Program-made: the position numbers and the translations under genes
Assembly (NCBI GenBank): GCA_039654915.1
Contig: CM077594.1
Span: 19,901,001-19,965,000, forward strand
From: Aquilaria yunnanensis
Taxonomy: Eukaryota > Streptophyta > Magnoliopsida > Malvales > Thymelaeaceae
Length of the DNA stretch: 64,000 nucleotides
Direction of reading: 5' to 3'
The notes under the pieces: model-generated
Databases searched by the model: none
What the model was told of the DNA's origin: nothing
Seen by the model: the letters and a program-made list of their open reading frames with translations, nothing else
Part shown: positions 35,870 through 46,543 of the stretch, piece by piece
Numbering within the stretch: position 1 is the first letter of the stretch
How the letters are laid out: each line of letters starts with the position of its first letter

Positions 35870-36418
35870 CTATGAATCAGTGATTTGCATCTCATCTAGC
35901 TTTTTCACAAACTGGCAAACAGGGTCGTTTAGGGTCAGATTCCCAAGACTGTAACGTTCTCGTTCTTTTTGGAGAATTATCCATAATCCAACAACCTCAA
36001 ATTGCACTATTCCGCAAGAATGCGCTTCAAGAACCTCTCGGATATCTTCCAGAGATTCCTTACGCAAGCCATTCTTGATGAATTTTATTCTATCATTACG
36101 ATTTCTGGTGATCACTCCTGGAGAACGACATTTATTGCCGCAAATCCACCATCCACAATTGTGACAGACGCCTAGCCTCTTTGCTCTTCTCTTTTTGGCA
36201 TAAACGCTTTTACCAAAGCCGGGCATACGGGGAAAGAACGCATCTGGAACTTCACCAGCCGAACGAACTTTAGCTTCGATTAGCCATCGCACATTATCAG
36301 GAATGCCTTTGTGCATAAATAGTCGGAATCGTTCACATCTAGCTTGATAAACCTTTTTAAGAACATTTATTGGGAAAGAAGGGAAATATTTTCGTAGAGC
36401 GGAAAGAGAAGGCTCCAT
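35870..36418 (-). CDS. NABP-like Cys-rich basic protein, third copy (element B cargo)
   Basis: Encodes about 182 residues from the ATG at 36418, aligned with the other copies; an in-frame ATG at 36433 would add five. Shares with them an N-terminal LRKYFPS block, RCERFR and GIPDNVRWLIEAKVR segments, a Lys/Arg-rich patch, the cysteine set C-x2-C-x4-C-x3-C, and a C-terminal NLTLNDPVCQFVKKL block. In its finger region it has CGWWICGNKC. It is almost identical to the split copy in element A (27921-28433), much closer than to its own neighbours, which suggests exchange between elements. A TATA box lies at 36528-36534. Function inferred from the family: RNA/DNA binding, possibly silencing suppression or transcription modulation. 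Confidence 0.75.
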   Translation of the reverse strand: MEPSLSALRKYFPSFPINVLKKVYQARCERFRLFMHKGIPDNVRWLIEAKVRSAGEVPDAFFPRMPGFGKSVYAKKRRAKRLGVCHNCGWWICGNKCRSPGVITRNRNDRIKFIKNGLRKESLEDIREVLEAHSCGIVQFEVVGLWIILQKERERYSLGNLTLNDPVCQFVKKLDEMQITDS

Positions 36419-36527
36419 TGATGAATGAGGCATTTAAGAGAAAAAGAAAGAAATTAGTGATTGTAGGAAATGGAAATAACTGAATTTGGGAGTTATGGAG
36501 TACCGTATCCAGAAGGAAGAACACGCA

Positions 36528-36534
36528 TTTATAG
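36528..36534 (-). promoter_or_regulatory. TATA box upstream of the third NABP-like gene
   Basis: CACTATAAATGCGTGTTCTT on the minus strand, about 110 nt upstream of the ATG at 36418. The same 20 nt occur before the second copy. Confidence 0.6.
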
Positions 36535-36682
36535 TGATGAAAGGATAATGCGTTTATTACACTTACGGAAGTAAGTACATTATTGCCAAAAGAAAAGACA
36601 AATGACAGCTTATATGTACAGCAATCATGACTGTGGCTCTCATCTTCCACTAATTCATGTCCAGTAATGGCTTCAATGCCTT

Positions 36683-37231
36683 CTATAAGTCGGGGATTTG
36701 CTTCCCATCTAGTTTTCTTACAAACTGACAAACGGGGTCGTTTAAAATCACATTCCCAAGACTGTAACGGTTTCGTTCTTTATGGTAAGTCCTCCATAAA
36801 CCGATAATTTCACCTTGCACTTTTCCACAAGAATGCGTTTCAAGAGTCTCTCGGATATCTTTCAGAGACTCCTTACGCAGGCCATTCTTAATGAATTTTC
36901 TTTTATCTTCACGATTTATGGAGATGTATCCTAAAGAGCGACATTTAGTATTACAATTCCATCGCCCACATTTATAACACACGCCTAGTCTCTTTGCTCT
37001 TCGCCTTTTGGCATAACGGCTTTTACCTAAACCGGGCATGCGGGGCATAAATGCATCTGGAACTTCACCCGCCAAACGGACCTTAGCTTCAATTATCCAC
37101 TGCACATTGTCGGGAATGCCTTTGCGTGTAAAAACTCTGATTCTTTCACATCTAGCAAGGTAGATCTTTTTAAGGACTTTTAGTGGGAGGGAAGGAAAGT
37201 ATTTTCGCAGTACAGAAAGAGTAGAATCCAT
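36683..37231 (-). CDS. NABP-like Cys-rich basic protein, second copy (element B cargo)
   Basis: Encodes 182 residues from the ATG at 37231. Same layout as the neighbouring copies: LRKYFPSLP start, RCERIRVF, GIPDNVQWIIEAKVR, then GKSRYAKRRRAKRLGVCYKC leading into C-x2-C-x4-C-x3-C, FIKNGLRKESL, and NDPVCQFVRKL near the end. It has diverged clearly from the first and third copies, while all three remain open, which argues for past selection on the protein. It is about 840 nt downstream of the first copy's start, so the genes form a tandem array of cassettes each with its own upstream region. TATA box at 37353-37359. Confidence 0.75.
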   Translation of the reverse strand: MDSTLSVLRKYFPSLPLKVLKKIYLARCERIRVFTRKGIPDNVQWIIEAKVRLAGEVPDAFMPRMPGLGKSRYAKRRRAKRLGVCYKCGRWNCNTKCRSLGYISINREDKRKFIKNGLRKESLKDIRETLETHSCGKVQGEIIGLWRTYHKERNRYSLGNVILNDPVCQFVRKLDGKQIPDL

Positions 37232-37352
37232 TGATGAGAGAAGAATTTGAGAGAAGAGGGAAATGAATCAGTTATTGCAGGAAACTGGAATAATCGACTT
37301 TAGAAGTCACGGGGTATCTTATCTGTTGTTTAATCAGAAGGAAGAACACGCA

Positions 37353-37359
37353 TTTATAG
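37353..37359 (-). promoter_or_regulatory. TATA box upstream of the second NABP-like gene
   Basis: CACTATAAATGCGTGTTCTT on the minus strand, about 125 nt upstream of the ATG at 37231. Confidence 0.6.
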
Positions 37360-37520
37360 TGATGAAAAGGGATAACGTGTCGATTACACTTAGGGGAGCA
37401 TGTACATCTGTCAAAAGAAAATGCAAATTTTTCCAAATATAACAAACTGTATATACAGTAATTGTGACTGTGGCTTACATCTTCCACTGGTTTTACGTCC
37501 AGTAACGGCATTAACGGCTT

Positions 37521-38069
37521 CTATGAGTCGAGGATCTGCTTCCCATTTAGCTTTCTTACAAGCCGGCAAACAGGGTCGTTTAAAGTCAGATTCCCGGGAC
37601 TGTAACGGTCTCGTTCTTCATGAAAAATACTCCATAAATCAAGAATTTCACGTTGCACAGATCCACAAGAATGCGTCTCAAGAGTCAATTGGATATCATC
37701 CAATGAGTCCTTACTCAAGCCATTCTTGATGAACCGTATTTTATCTTCTCGATTATTGGAGATCATTCCTAAAGAACGACACCTAGTCTTACAAGTCCAC
37801 CTACCACATTTATGGCAGACTTGTAATCTTTTCGCTCTTCTTTTTCTGGCATAAGAACTTTTGCCAACACCAGGCATGTAAGACACAAATGCCTCTGGGA
37901 TTTCACCTGCCAGACGAACCTTAGCTTCAATTAACCACCGCACATCTTCAGGGATTCCTTTATGCATCAGAGCTCTTAATCGTTCACAGCGAACTTGGTA
38001 GATCTTTTTTAGGATGTTCATTGGGAGAGAAGGAAAATACTTTCGCAAGGCGGAAAAAGTAGGATCCAT
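37521..38069 (-). CDS. NABP-like Cys-rich basic protein, first copy (element B cargo)
   Basis: Encodes 182 residues. The centre reads GKSSYARKRRAKRLQVCHKC followed by GRWTCKTRC, i.e. an Arg/Lys-rich nuclear-localisation-like patch running into a C-x2-C-x4-C-x3-C finger, then a FIKNG block. This order (G-K/R-S-x-Y/F-A, basic run, CxxC, second Cys pair, I-x-x-N, F-I-x-x-G) is what I know from the nucleic-acid-binding protein of carlaviruses and relatives (Viral_NABP family). Those proteins bind RNA and DNA, enter the nucleus and in some viruses suppress silencing or alter host transcription. The extra N-terminal ~75 residues and C-terminal ~50 residues are not recognised. No TATA box at the position seen in the other copies: similarity of the leader ends near 38180. 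A host zinc-finger origin cannot be excluded. Confidence 0.72.
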   Translation of the reverse strand: MDPTFSALRKYFPSLPMNILKKIYQVRCERLRALMHKGIPEDVRWLIEAKVRLAGEIPEAFVSYMPGVGKSSYARKRRAKRLQVCHKCGRWTCKTRCRSLGMISNNREDKIRFIKNGLSKDSLDDIQLTLETHSCGSVQREILDLWSIFHEERDRYSPGNLTLNDPVCRLVRKLNGKQILDS

Positions 38070-39409
38070 TTTCTAGGAGGAAGTAAAAGAAAGAAGGGGT
38101 GAAGGAATCAGTTATTATGGGCAACTGAGAGAACCGACTTGAGAGTCACGGAGTACCGTATCCGCCGTTTAACCGGAAAAGTGGATCCTACTTTATTTTA
38201 GTATCATAGATATTTCTTATCTTTGATATCTCATCAGGCATGACATTGATCCAGTCCTTGATTATTGAATCCATTGTCTGCTTTCGACGACAATATTTCT
38301 CGATATCCACGCTTATCTTTGACCATAGCTATTTCTTATCTTGGATACTGCTAAGCTGGCGTCAATTCTGTCCATCCCGGTGTAGCCTCGATTATTGAAT
38401 TGATTACCAGGATTTTGACAATATTGTCTACTTTATCCTTGAATTGCTGATGGGGCTGGGTCCACTATATCAGCTGTGCATCCAGCGGTAGATTGGTAAA
38501 AACGGATGTCACTGAGACGTCAGCTTATACTGCTGTGACTGTGCGGTGGATACGCTTCCCATTTGATCCTTGTTCTGTATGCCATGCATGCATGATGTGA
38601 AATGCATGAATGCCGAGCATGTGTAACTGATGGATTTATTATTTTTTTATATCTTTGCTTTACTGGATCCTCTTTGTAATTGCCTTCTATCGTTGAATCT
38701 CTTTATGCTTTCCAACTGTTGTCCATTGTTTCACTTTCCAGCTGTTGTTCATTGTCTTGCTTTCCAGCTGTTGTCCATTGTCTCAAAAGCCTAACTCTTT
38801 TCAAAAATCTTCTTTCCTTGATTTGTTCTTAAATTTTGGCTTCAATTTCCTTAATGTCCGCCTCGTACTTTATGCCTCTCTGGATAATTGTCCCTGTTGA
38901 GATATTCGTGAGTATGATTCTTTCTTGCTGACATGGACGTGTTAAGACTTCTGAAGCGATCATTCAGGCTACCACCAAGGCTATCTCCCAAAGATTTGTT
39001 ACTCCTTCTTCTTTGTTAGCCTATGTTCTGTGCCGCTCGCAAAGCAGGACCTCAATCTTTCCTGTTTTAATTCATAAAGCTTATCAAAGTAATCTACGGT
39101 CTTTGTTTTTTCTAAGTTTTAATTATTACTATTCTTCCTTCAAAAGTCATAATTTATTGCACATTTAAGGCTAGTAAGAATGTGAGATTTGAAGGAAAAG
39201 AACTGGATAGAAGCGACTTTAGCATTTTGAACGTGAGAATCTAAGGTAAGTTAAAGAAAATTGGCTTTTTATTTATGGGTAATATGAAAATCTTGGGTAC
39301 AGATAGATAATGAAAGTGTAAGAGAAGAAAGCTCTCTTTGACAACTTTGATCAAATAAACTTTGGTAACCCTGTATCCACTTCTCCGCTTCTGTTTGAAA
39401 ATTTCTTCA
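38070..39409 (-). other. Spacer between integrase and NABP-like cassette (element B)
   Basis: No intact gene. It contains two units of a ~120-145-bp repeat (cttatctttgatat.. near 38218 and cttatcttggatac.. near 38337, each with cgattattgaatc/t). The same text, in three units, is in element A at about 53690-54080, so the spacer is a shared part of both elements. It may hold remains of a further cargo gene. Confidence 0.55.
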
Positions 39410-42400
39410 TTATGCAAAGTATTTCTTTACTGCATCCGAATTTACTGGCTTCGGTAATTCTCGTCCATCCATTTCTGTCAGAATTAGTGCCCCTCCTGAA
39501 AATGCTTTCTTCACGACATATGGCCCGTCATAATTTGGTGTCCATTTTCCTCTTGAATCATGTTGCATGGGTAAAATTTTCTTGAGCACTATGTCACCAT
39601 CGTGAAATTGTCGTGGGCGAACCTTTTTGTTGTAAGAACGAATCATCCTTCTTTGATAAAGTTGCCCATGGCAGAGGGCTATCATTCTTCTTTCATCAAT
39701 TAGATTTAATTGCTCGTATCTAGCTTTGACCCATTCTGCTTCTCTTAATTGAGTATCCATTAGTACCCTTAATGAAGGAATTTCAACTTCGATGGGCAAT
39801 ACAGCCTCCATACCGTATACCAGAGAAAAAGGTGTTGCTCCAGTAGAAGTACGGGTAGAAGTTCTATAAGCATGTAGTGCAAAAGGTAACATCTCATGCC
39901 AGTCCTTGTAAGTGACGATCATCTTTTCAACAATTCTCTTGATATTTTTATTGGCCGCTTCTACTGCACCATTCATCATTGGTCGATAAGGTGCCGAATT
40001 GAGATGTTTGATTTTGAACTGCCGGCACAAAGTCTGCATCATTGCATTGTTCAGGTTCGTGGCATTGTCTGAGATGATACATTCCGGCGGCCCATAACGA
40101 CAAATGATTTCTTTCTTAATGAACCGGCATACCACCTTTTGAGTCACACTTGCATATGACATAGCTTCTACCCATTTAGTGAAGTAGTCAATTGCCACTA
40201 GGATGAATTTGTGACCATTGGAAGCTTTAGGGGTAATGGCTCCAATGACGTCAATTCCCCACATGGCAAAAGGCCAAGGTATTGCTGTTACATTAAGAGG
40301 GGTGGGTGGAGCTTGGATCTTGTTGGCATATATTTGACATTTGTGACATTTTCTCACGTGATTAATACAATCACTTTCCAATGTGAGCCAATAGTAGCCA
40401 GCCCTCATTATTTGTCTTACCATGGTATGACCACTAGTGTGTGCTCCACATATTCCAGAATGAACTTCTTCCATAATCTTTCGTGCTTCATGAGTATCTA
40501 CACAGCGAAGTAGCATCGAGTCTGGGGTTTTCTTATAGAGTATGTCTAGGTTTAAAAGAAAACCCATTGACAATCTTCGTAGAAATTTCTTGTCATTTTC
40601 TGATGCTTCTAGTGGATATGTTCGTTCTTGGAGGTATTTCTTGATATCATGATACCAAGGCTTTCCATCCAATTCTTCTTCGATGCTCATGCAATAAGCT
40701 GGAGAATCTATTATTTTCATCTCGAACACAGGAGTATGCTCAGGGTCGCTTATCTTGTACATAGCAGCCAAAGTAGCTAAAGCGTCTGGGATTTGATTAT
40801 CTTCCCTTGGAAGATGATGGAAACTTATACTGTTAAATCTTCGAGTCATGTCTAGTATAAGCTTTTGGTAAGGGATTAATTTTGAATCTCTTGTCTCCCA
40901 TTCTCCATTGATTTGATATATGACTAATGCGGAATCCCCATAGACTCGGAGATCTCGCACTTTCAAATCCAATGCCATTTGGAGTCCCATAGCACATGCT
41001 TCATACTCTACTATATTGTTGGTACAAGGAAATGTAATTTTTGCTGTGAGGGGAAACTGCTCTCCGCTTGGAGAGATGAGTATAGCTCCGATCCCTTGTC
41101 CCAAAGCATTAGATGCTCCATCGAATGCCATTTTCCATGTTTCATTTTCTTCATCGACTTCCTGTTCTATCGTCATTATATCTCCATCAGGAAAGTCCAT
41201 TCTCATGGGCTCATAATCCTCCAATGCTCTATCAGCCAGATATTCAGCGATCACACTTCCTTTTACGGCCTTTTGGGTGACATACTGTATGTCGTATTCA
41301 GATAACAGCATTTGCCATTTTGCAATCCTGCCTGATAAAGCGGGTTTCTCGAAAATGTACTTAATGGGGTCAGTCTTGGAGATCAGTAATGTTGTGTTGT
41401 TGAGCATGTAGTGTCGTAGTCGATGTGCTACCCATGCAAGGGCACAACAGGACTTTTCTACTATTGAGTATTTAGCTTCATATGTGGTAAGCTTTTTGCT
41501 CAAATAGTAAATTGCATGCTCCTTCTTGCTTGTCTCATCACGTTGACCCAATACGGATCCTAATGAAGAATCCTGTATGGATAAATATAGAATCAACGGT
41601 TCTCCGGATCGAGGTGGTATCAAGACTGGTGGATTTGATAGATATCGTTTGATTTTCTCGAATGCTTCTTGGCATTCGTTATTCCACTCAATCGGATTGT
41701 TCTTCTTTAGTGATTTGAAAAGCGGTTCACACTTGGACGTCAATTGTGATATGAACCTTGCTATGAAGTTGATTCTACCCAGAAAACTTCTTACTTGTTT
41801 TGGAGTCTTCGGGGGTTGCATTTCCTGTATCGCTTTGACTTTACTCGGGTCAACTCGAATCCCGTCCTTGCTGACCATGAAACCCAATAACTTTCCTGAA
41901 GAGGCTCCAAAAGTACATTTGGCAGGATTCAACTTCAATTGATATTTGCGAAGTCTATCGAATAGTTTTCTTAGCACTTTTAGATGCCCCCCAGCAGTGA
42001 AAGTTTTGGCGATCATGTCGTCCACATATACTTCAATTTCTTTATGCATCATGTCATGGAACAACGTGACCATGGCTCTTTGATATGTAGCACCAGCATT
42101 CTTTAACCCGAAAGGCATCACCTTATAGTAGAAGGTACCCCAAAGGGTAATAAAAGCAGTTTTTATCATGTCATCTGGATCAAGTTTGATTTGATTGTAT
42201 CCAGAAAAACCATCCATGAAGGAAAAGTAGGAGTTTCCTGCGGTATTATCCACCAGTGTATCAATATGAGGAAGTGGGAAGTTATCTTTAGGACTGGCTT
42301 CGTTCAAAGGCCGGTAGTCCTGACAAACTCTTAGTTTCCCACTTTCTTTCTTTTCGACTGGGACAATGTTAACCACCCATTCTGTATATTCAGCGACCCC

Positions 42401-42839
42401 AAGAAATCCTGCATCCCACAGCTTTCGAATCTCATCTTTTACTCTTAAGATTAACTCCGGCTTTAATCTTCGTAACTTCTGTCTGACAGGCTTCGCCCCA
42501 GGCTTCAAAGGTATTTTGTGTAGTACTATGTCTGAGCTTAAGCCAGGCATATCTTGGTATGACCAAGCGAATACATCCACATATTCTTTCAATAAATGGA
42601 CTAATTCTTCTTTTTCTTCAGGAGGGAATAAAGTGCCAATCTTGACTTCTTTTACATCCTGACTGTCTCCCAGGTTGAATACCTCAGTTGGTTCTTGACT
42701 TGTTGCTCTTTCTTTTTCATCTCGCTCAATCATTTTTAATAGCTCAGGAGATACTTGAAGATCTTCGTCATCCGAGTCGGTAGTGTTTACAGGATTATCA
42801 AAGTTCATTCTTTCATTGTCATCAAAGAGAGTTTTGGGT
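39410..42839 (-). CDS. pol: Ogre-like Pol: RT, RNase H, archaeal-type RNase H, integrase (element B)
   Basis: Open frame; first in-frame ATG at 42808 (1,132 residues), but the frame is open back to the predicted splice acceptor at 42840/42839. Domains in order: RT with LRVCQDYRPLNEAS (about residue 160), FSFMDGFSGYNQI and the catalytic YVDDMIAKT (about 262); Ty3-type RNase H (about 405-520); a second, archaeal-type RNase H beginning MAFDGASNALGQGIGA (about 560-690), diagnostic of the Tat lineage; integrase with an HHCC zinc-binding region (about 785-835) and D-D-E core (GIDVIG, ISDNATN, NGAVEAANKN). All catalytic residues are present. It copies the element RNA to cDNA and integrates it. Likely made as part of a spliced Gag-Pro-Pol polyprotein. 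Confidence 0.95.
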
Positions 42840-43042
42840 CTGCATTATCCAGAGAGAAAAGAAAGAGAAGAGAGAAAAAAAAAATGGCACGAATGAGATG
42901 GATGCAAACTGGTACTTTATTTACAATGTGCATAAATCACAACTTTATTGGAATAAAAAGCAATAACTAAAAGGTTCACTTAAACAAAGACTACACCCTA
43001 TTGATTGAACCTTTCTTTAGGAGGTTTTTACTATTAGATTAC
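42840..43042 (-). other. Predicted intron between pro and RT (203 nt)
   Basis: Donor GTAATC at 43042 overlaps the gag-pro stop codon (AAG TAA). The acceptor TGCAG ends at 42840 after a strong pyrimidine tract (about 42845-42885 on the minus strand). Removing it joins gag-pro to pol in frame (..P-K then P-K-T-L-F-D-D-N-E-R-M..). An intron here is a known hallmark of Ogre elements; unspliced RNA would yield Gag-Pro only. Confidence 0.75.
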
Positions 43043-46000
43043 TTTGGAAAGCTTTCAATTATAACAGGCAGTTCTATCGCCTCCCAATTGTTCAGCACAT
43101 CCCGTGGGCCACAAGGTTGAATGAGCTCCTCCTCTTCAGGTGAATCGCTGATGATTGCCTGAATAGAAAGACTTTCAAAAGACTTGTTGATGTTGATAGT
43201 CAGCTTGCCTTCATTGTCATTTTTTGGAATGAGACCACCACTCACGAACGTTTCGGTGATTTCAGGGATATCCAGATTTCTTTCCTGGAGAGGATGCCCT
43301 GTTAATCGTGCAATCCTCTTTTCTCTCTTTTCAGCTATTGCCTTCATTTTATCATGTCTTGTCGGTGTGAAGCCTAGGCCGTATTTCCCTTCATTTGTGG
43401 TGATTTTCAATGGTTCTGTGATTCCTTGTAAATCTTGTCCCAATCCTAACCCCGGTGAGTATCCTCCTTTTATCATGAGTTTGGCAACCATGCGACTTGT
43501 TTTAGAGATGCTAGGAATGGGTTCTTCTTCATATTCGCTGACATAAGCAGCATTGACAATCTCAAAAGACCTGAAGGAGCAATCAGGTACATTTTCATTG
43601 ACTTCGACATATTGAGCATCCGCAGGTCTTGATAGCAGGATGTCTTCTTCAGCGAAGACCGTGATTATCTTTCCTTCAATAATGAATTTCATTTTCTGGT
43701 GTAATGAAGAAGGAATTGCTCCGGCCATATGGATCCATGGTCTTCCCAGCAGGCAGGTATAAGATGGACAAATATCCATGACTTGGAATGTGATGTGGAA
43801 AAGACAGGGACCAATCCCTATTGGTAGCTCTATTTCTCCAACAACATCTCTCTTCGTTCCGTCAAATGCTCGAACAACAATATGACTGTTGTTGAGGTGT
43901 GATGGGTCTAAACCGATCTTATGTAAAGTTTCTAATGGCATTACATTTAGAGCTGATCCATTGTCGATCAGAACTCTAGCCATAATCCGATCTTTGTATT
44001 TAATCGAAATATGTAGAGCCTTAGAGTGACCCCTTCCTTCTGCTGGTATCTCATCGTCAGTGAATGTGATGAGATTTTGTGCCGTGATGTTGTTGACAAG
44101 GTGGTCAAAGTTGTTCACGGAGATATCTTGTTCAACATAAGCCTTATTCAGGACTTTGAGAAGAGCTTCTCGATGGGCATCAGAACTTAAGAGCAATGAA
44201 AGTATGGAGATCTTTGCTGGCAGACGGTTCAACTGCTCCACGATGCTGTATTCACTTTGCTTTATGAGTTTGAGAAACTCAGTAGCTTGTTCATCTGTTA
44301 CTGCTCGAGGCATCTCTTGCTCTTTAGATGTGTTAATAGGTCCATTTGCTGGATCCGTAACATTCTTCTCTTGTTGGAGCTTGTTCATTTGCTCGGGAGA
44401 ATAACACCGACCGCTTCTAGTCATGCCCCCAACTTCTAACGGAGTTGATATGATGTTAGAAGTATAGCCATAGTTCCATGGAACAGTTTTGTCTGATTTG
44501 TACGGGAATGGCTTTGGAACTTGAATTCTTAAAGGCTTGAGAGCAGATTTTGAGATTGGAATGACTAGTGGCCTTGGCATGATATTGACTTCTTGTTCTT
44601 TAATTATCACATTCACGTCATCCTCTTTATCTGACATAAAAACGATGATTTGGGAGGAGTCCATGAGACTTTGTAGACTTTTACGGAATTCTGGGCATTC
44701 TTGGATAGAATGACTCTTACTGTTATGAAAGTTGCACCATTCCTCATGCTCGACTTCTTTATTTCCAGAAGACTTTCCTATGATAATCCCTTCTTTCACA
44801 AGGCATGAATATACATGCTTAAGAGGGGTTATGATATCATTGACTGTTTTCTTCATCGGCCAGTATTCTTCCATCATATTGACTGGTTTGGCTTGATGAG
44901 GAGGCAATGGATTATGAGTGACGTTTGGTTCATCGGAGAAGTCCAACCACTTTGACTCAATTAATTGTTGGACTATACGCTTCAATGCTATGCAATTTTC
45001 GAGTCCGTGGCCCACGGCACCATCATGATATGGGCAATTTAGTTTAGGGTTATACCATGTTGGATATGGGGGTTCGAATGGCCTTGTGGGAATTGGGTGA
45101 ATGAGTTGGCTCTGGATGAGTTTTGGATATAACTCAGTATAAGTCATGGGAATCGGTGCAAAAATTTCTCTTGGTCTTGGTGCAGGCATTGGAGGAGTCG
45201 GAACAGGTGGCCGTAACTGATTAGGCCTGTTGAGAGGATAATTGTTGGGTCTATTGGGAAGATAATCACTGGGCCTATTTGGAGGATAATCATTGGGCCT
45301 ATTGGTAGGATAATAATTGGGCCTGTTGGCAGAATAGGATAGGCGAGGTCCGGTAGCCACGGTACCCACGAGGGGAATCCCTCTTCCTCGTCCGATTTGT
45401 TGTATTTCTTCATCTTTTCTTCTGGATGGTCCTCCTCTTTTCATAGGATCACTAAAGGACTCAGTAATCTTCCCGGTTCTGATACCATGCTCGATCCTTT
45501 CTCCAGACATGACTACGTCGGAGAAGTTAGTTGCCGCATTGCCAATAAGTTTGTCATAATATGGGTATTTCAGTGTCTGGACAAACAAAGTGACCATTTC
45601 TCTTTCTGTCATGGGTGGCTGTACTTGTGCAGCTAAGTCCCTCCATCGTTGGGCGTATTCCTTAAAAGTTTCTGTTTTTTTCTTCTCCATGTTTTGGAGA
45701 GTTTGGCGATCCGGAGCTAAGTCCATAACATGTTTATAGTTGCCGATGAAGGCCTGAGCAAGGTCATTCCAAGTTTTTATGTTTCTTGGACCTTGGCTTA
45801 GATACCACTGTAATGCTGATTTTGTGAGACTTTCCTGAAAAAGTGCGATCCACACCTTCTCATCTTTGGTAAGTGGTTGTAGTCTTCTGAGAAACAAAGT
45901 GATGTGAGTGATGGGATCACTCGTTCCATCGTATTTTACGAAATCTGGCACCTTAAAATCTGAAGGGATTACGACGTCTGGCACTAAGCAGAGGTCATCC

Positions 46001-46350
46001 ACTGAAAGGGATCCGAATATAGTGCCTCCTTCAATGGCTCTCAGTCTTTTCTCTATTGTCTCGATTTTTTGAGATTCTGCTTCATCTTTTGGTAATGTCT
46101 TCTTCTCTTCCTGTACAGTGTCTTGTTTCAGGTGAACACTAGCAGAGGGTCCTGATTCTTGAAACAGGTTTTCTTGGACTGAGACTCGTTGCGGGGTGAA
46201 TCCCGGGGGATAAGTGGGATCTTGTACTTCTTTGATGGGGACTTGAGTTGCTTTCCCTTTGATTAATTCCATCAATTGTTTCATCTGTTCTGACATACTT
46301 TCAATCTTGGACTCCATCTCCATGAGACGTCCTTCGGCTTGTTCTGCCAT
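43039..46350 (-). CDS. gag-pro: Ogre-like Gag-Pro polyprotein with G-patch (element B)
   Basis: A 1,103-residue ORF. N-terminal coiled coil (MAEQAEGRLMEMESKIESMS); retrotransposon Gag core (about residues 165-300, with ALFQESLTKSALQWYLS and KETFKEYAQRWRDLAAQV-like text); a run of Asn-Arg-Pro repeats (nt about 45219-45335); two CCHH-like knuckles (CPYHDGAVGHGLENC and CNFHNSKSHSIQEC); an aspartic protease with LIDNGSALNV, the Tat-type form of the D-S/T-G motif; and a C-terminal G-patch (GGYSPGLGLGQDLQG). It forms the virus-like particle and processes the polyprotein. It starts 194 nt after ORF1 and is expected to continue into pol after splicing. Confidence 0.93.
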   Translation of the reverse strand: MAEQAEGRLMEMESKIESMSEQMKQLMELIKGKATQVPIKEVQDPTYPPGFTPQRVSVQENLFQESGPSASVHLKQDTVQEEKKTLPKDEAESQKIETIEKRLRAIEGGTIFGSLSVDDLCLVPDVVIPSDFKVPDFVKYDGTSDPITHITLFLRRLQPLTKDEKVWIALFQESLTKSALQWYLSQGPRNIKTWNDLAQAFIGNYKHVMDLAPDRQTLQNMEKKKTETFKEYAQRWRDLAAQVQPPMTEREMVTLFVQTLKYPYYDKLIGNAATNFSDVVMSGERIEHGIRTGKITESFSDPMKRGGPSRRKDEEIQQIGRGRGIPLVGTVATGPRLSYSANRPNYYPTNRPNDYPPNRPSDYLPNRPNNYPLNRPNQLRPPVPTPPMPAPRPREIFAPIPMTYTELYPKLIQSQLIHPIPTRPFEPPYPTWYNPKLNCPYHDGAVGHGLENCIALKRIVQQLIESKWLDFSDEPNVTHNPLPPHQAKPVNMMEEYWPMKKTVNDIITPLKHVYSCLVKEGIIIGKSSGNKEVEHEEWCNFHNSKSHSIQECPEFRKSLQSLMDSSQIIVFMSDKEDDVNVIIKEQEVNIMPRPLVIPISKSALKPLRIQVPKPFPYKSDKTVPWNYGYTSNIISTPLEVGGMTRSGRCYSPEQMNKLQQEKNVTDPANGPINTSKEQEMPRAVTDEQATEFLKLIKQSEYSIVEQLNRLPAKISILSLLLSSDAHREALLKVLNKAYVEQDISVNNFDHLVNNITAQNLITFTDDEIPAEGRGHSKALHISIKYKDRIMARVLIDNGSALNVMPLETLHKIGLDPSHLNNSHIVVRAFDGTKRDVVGEIELPIGIGPCLFHITFQVMDICPSYTCLLGRPWIHMAGAIPSSLHQKMKFIIEGKIITVFAEEDILLSRPADAQYVEVNENVPDCSFRSFEIVNAAYVSEYEEEPIPSISKTSRMVAKLMIKGGYSPGLGLGQDLQGITEPLKITTNEGKYGLGFTPTRHDKMKAIAEKREKRIARLTGHPLQERNLDIPEITETFVSGGLIPKNDNEGKLTININKSFESLSIQAIISDSPEEEELIQPCGPRDVLNNWEAIELPVIIESFPK

Positions 46351-46543
46351 TAATCTTGTTTGGAGTCGAGTTGAATATCGGTGTTGAGGTCCAATTTTAC
46401 CCTTTTAAAGGAAATATTTATTTTATTAGATTCTATGTGTGTATGATTGATGTGATGGATGCATGCATGAATATTGTAAATACTTGGTGAAAGAAGAATT
46501 ATAGTGGAATTTCTCAATTACATTCACCAAAAGCTTATTATTT

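Noticed and set aside
40211..44439. Plus-strand ORFs of 60-121 residues opposite pol and gag
   Set aside because: Shadows of the long minus-strand coding frames.
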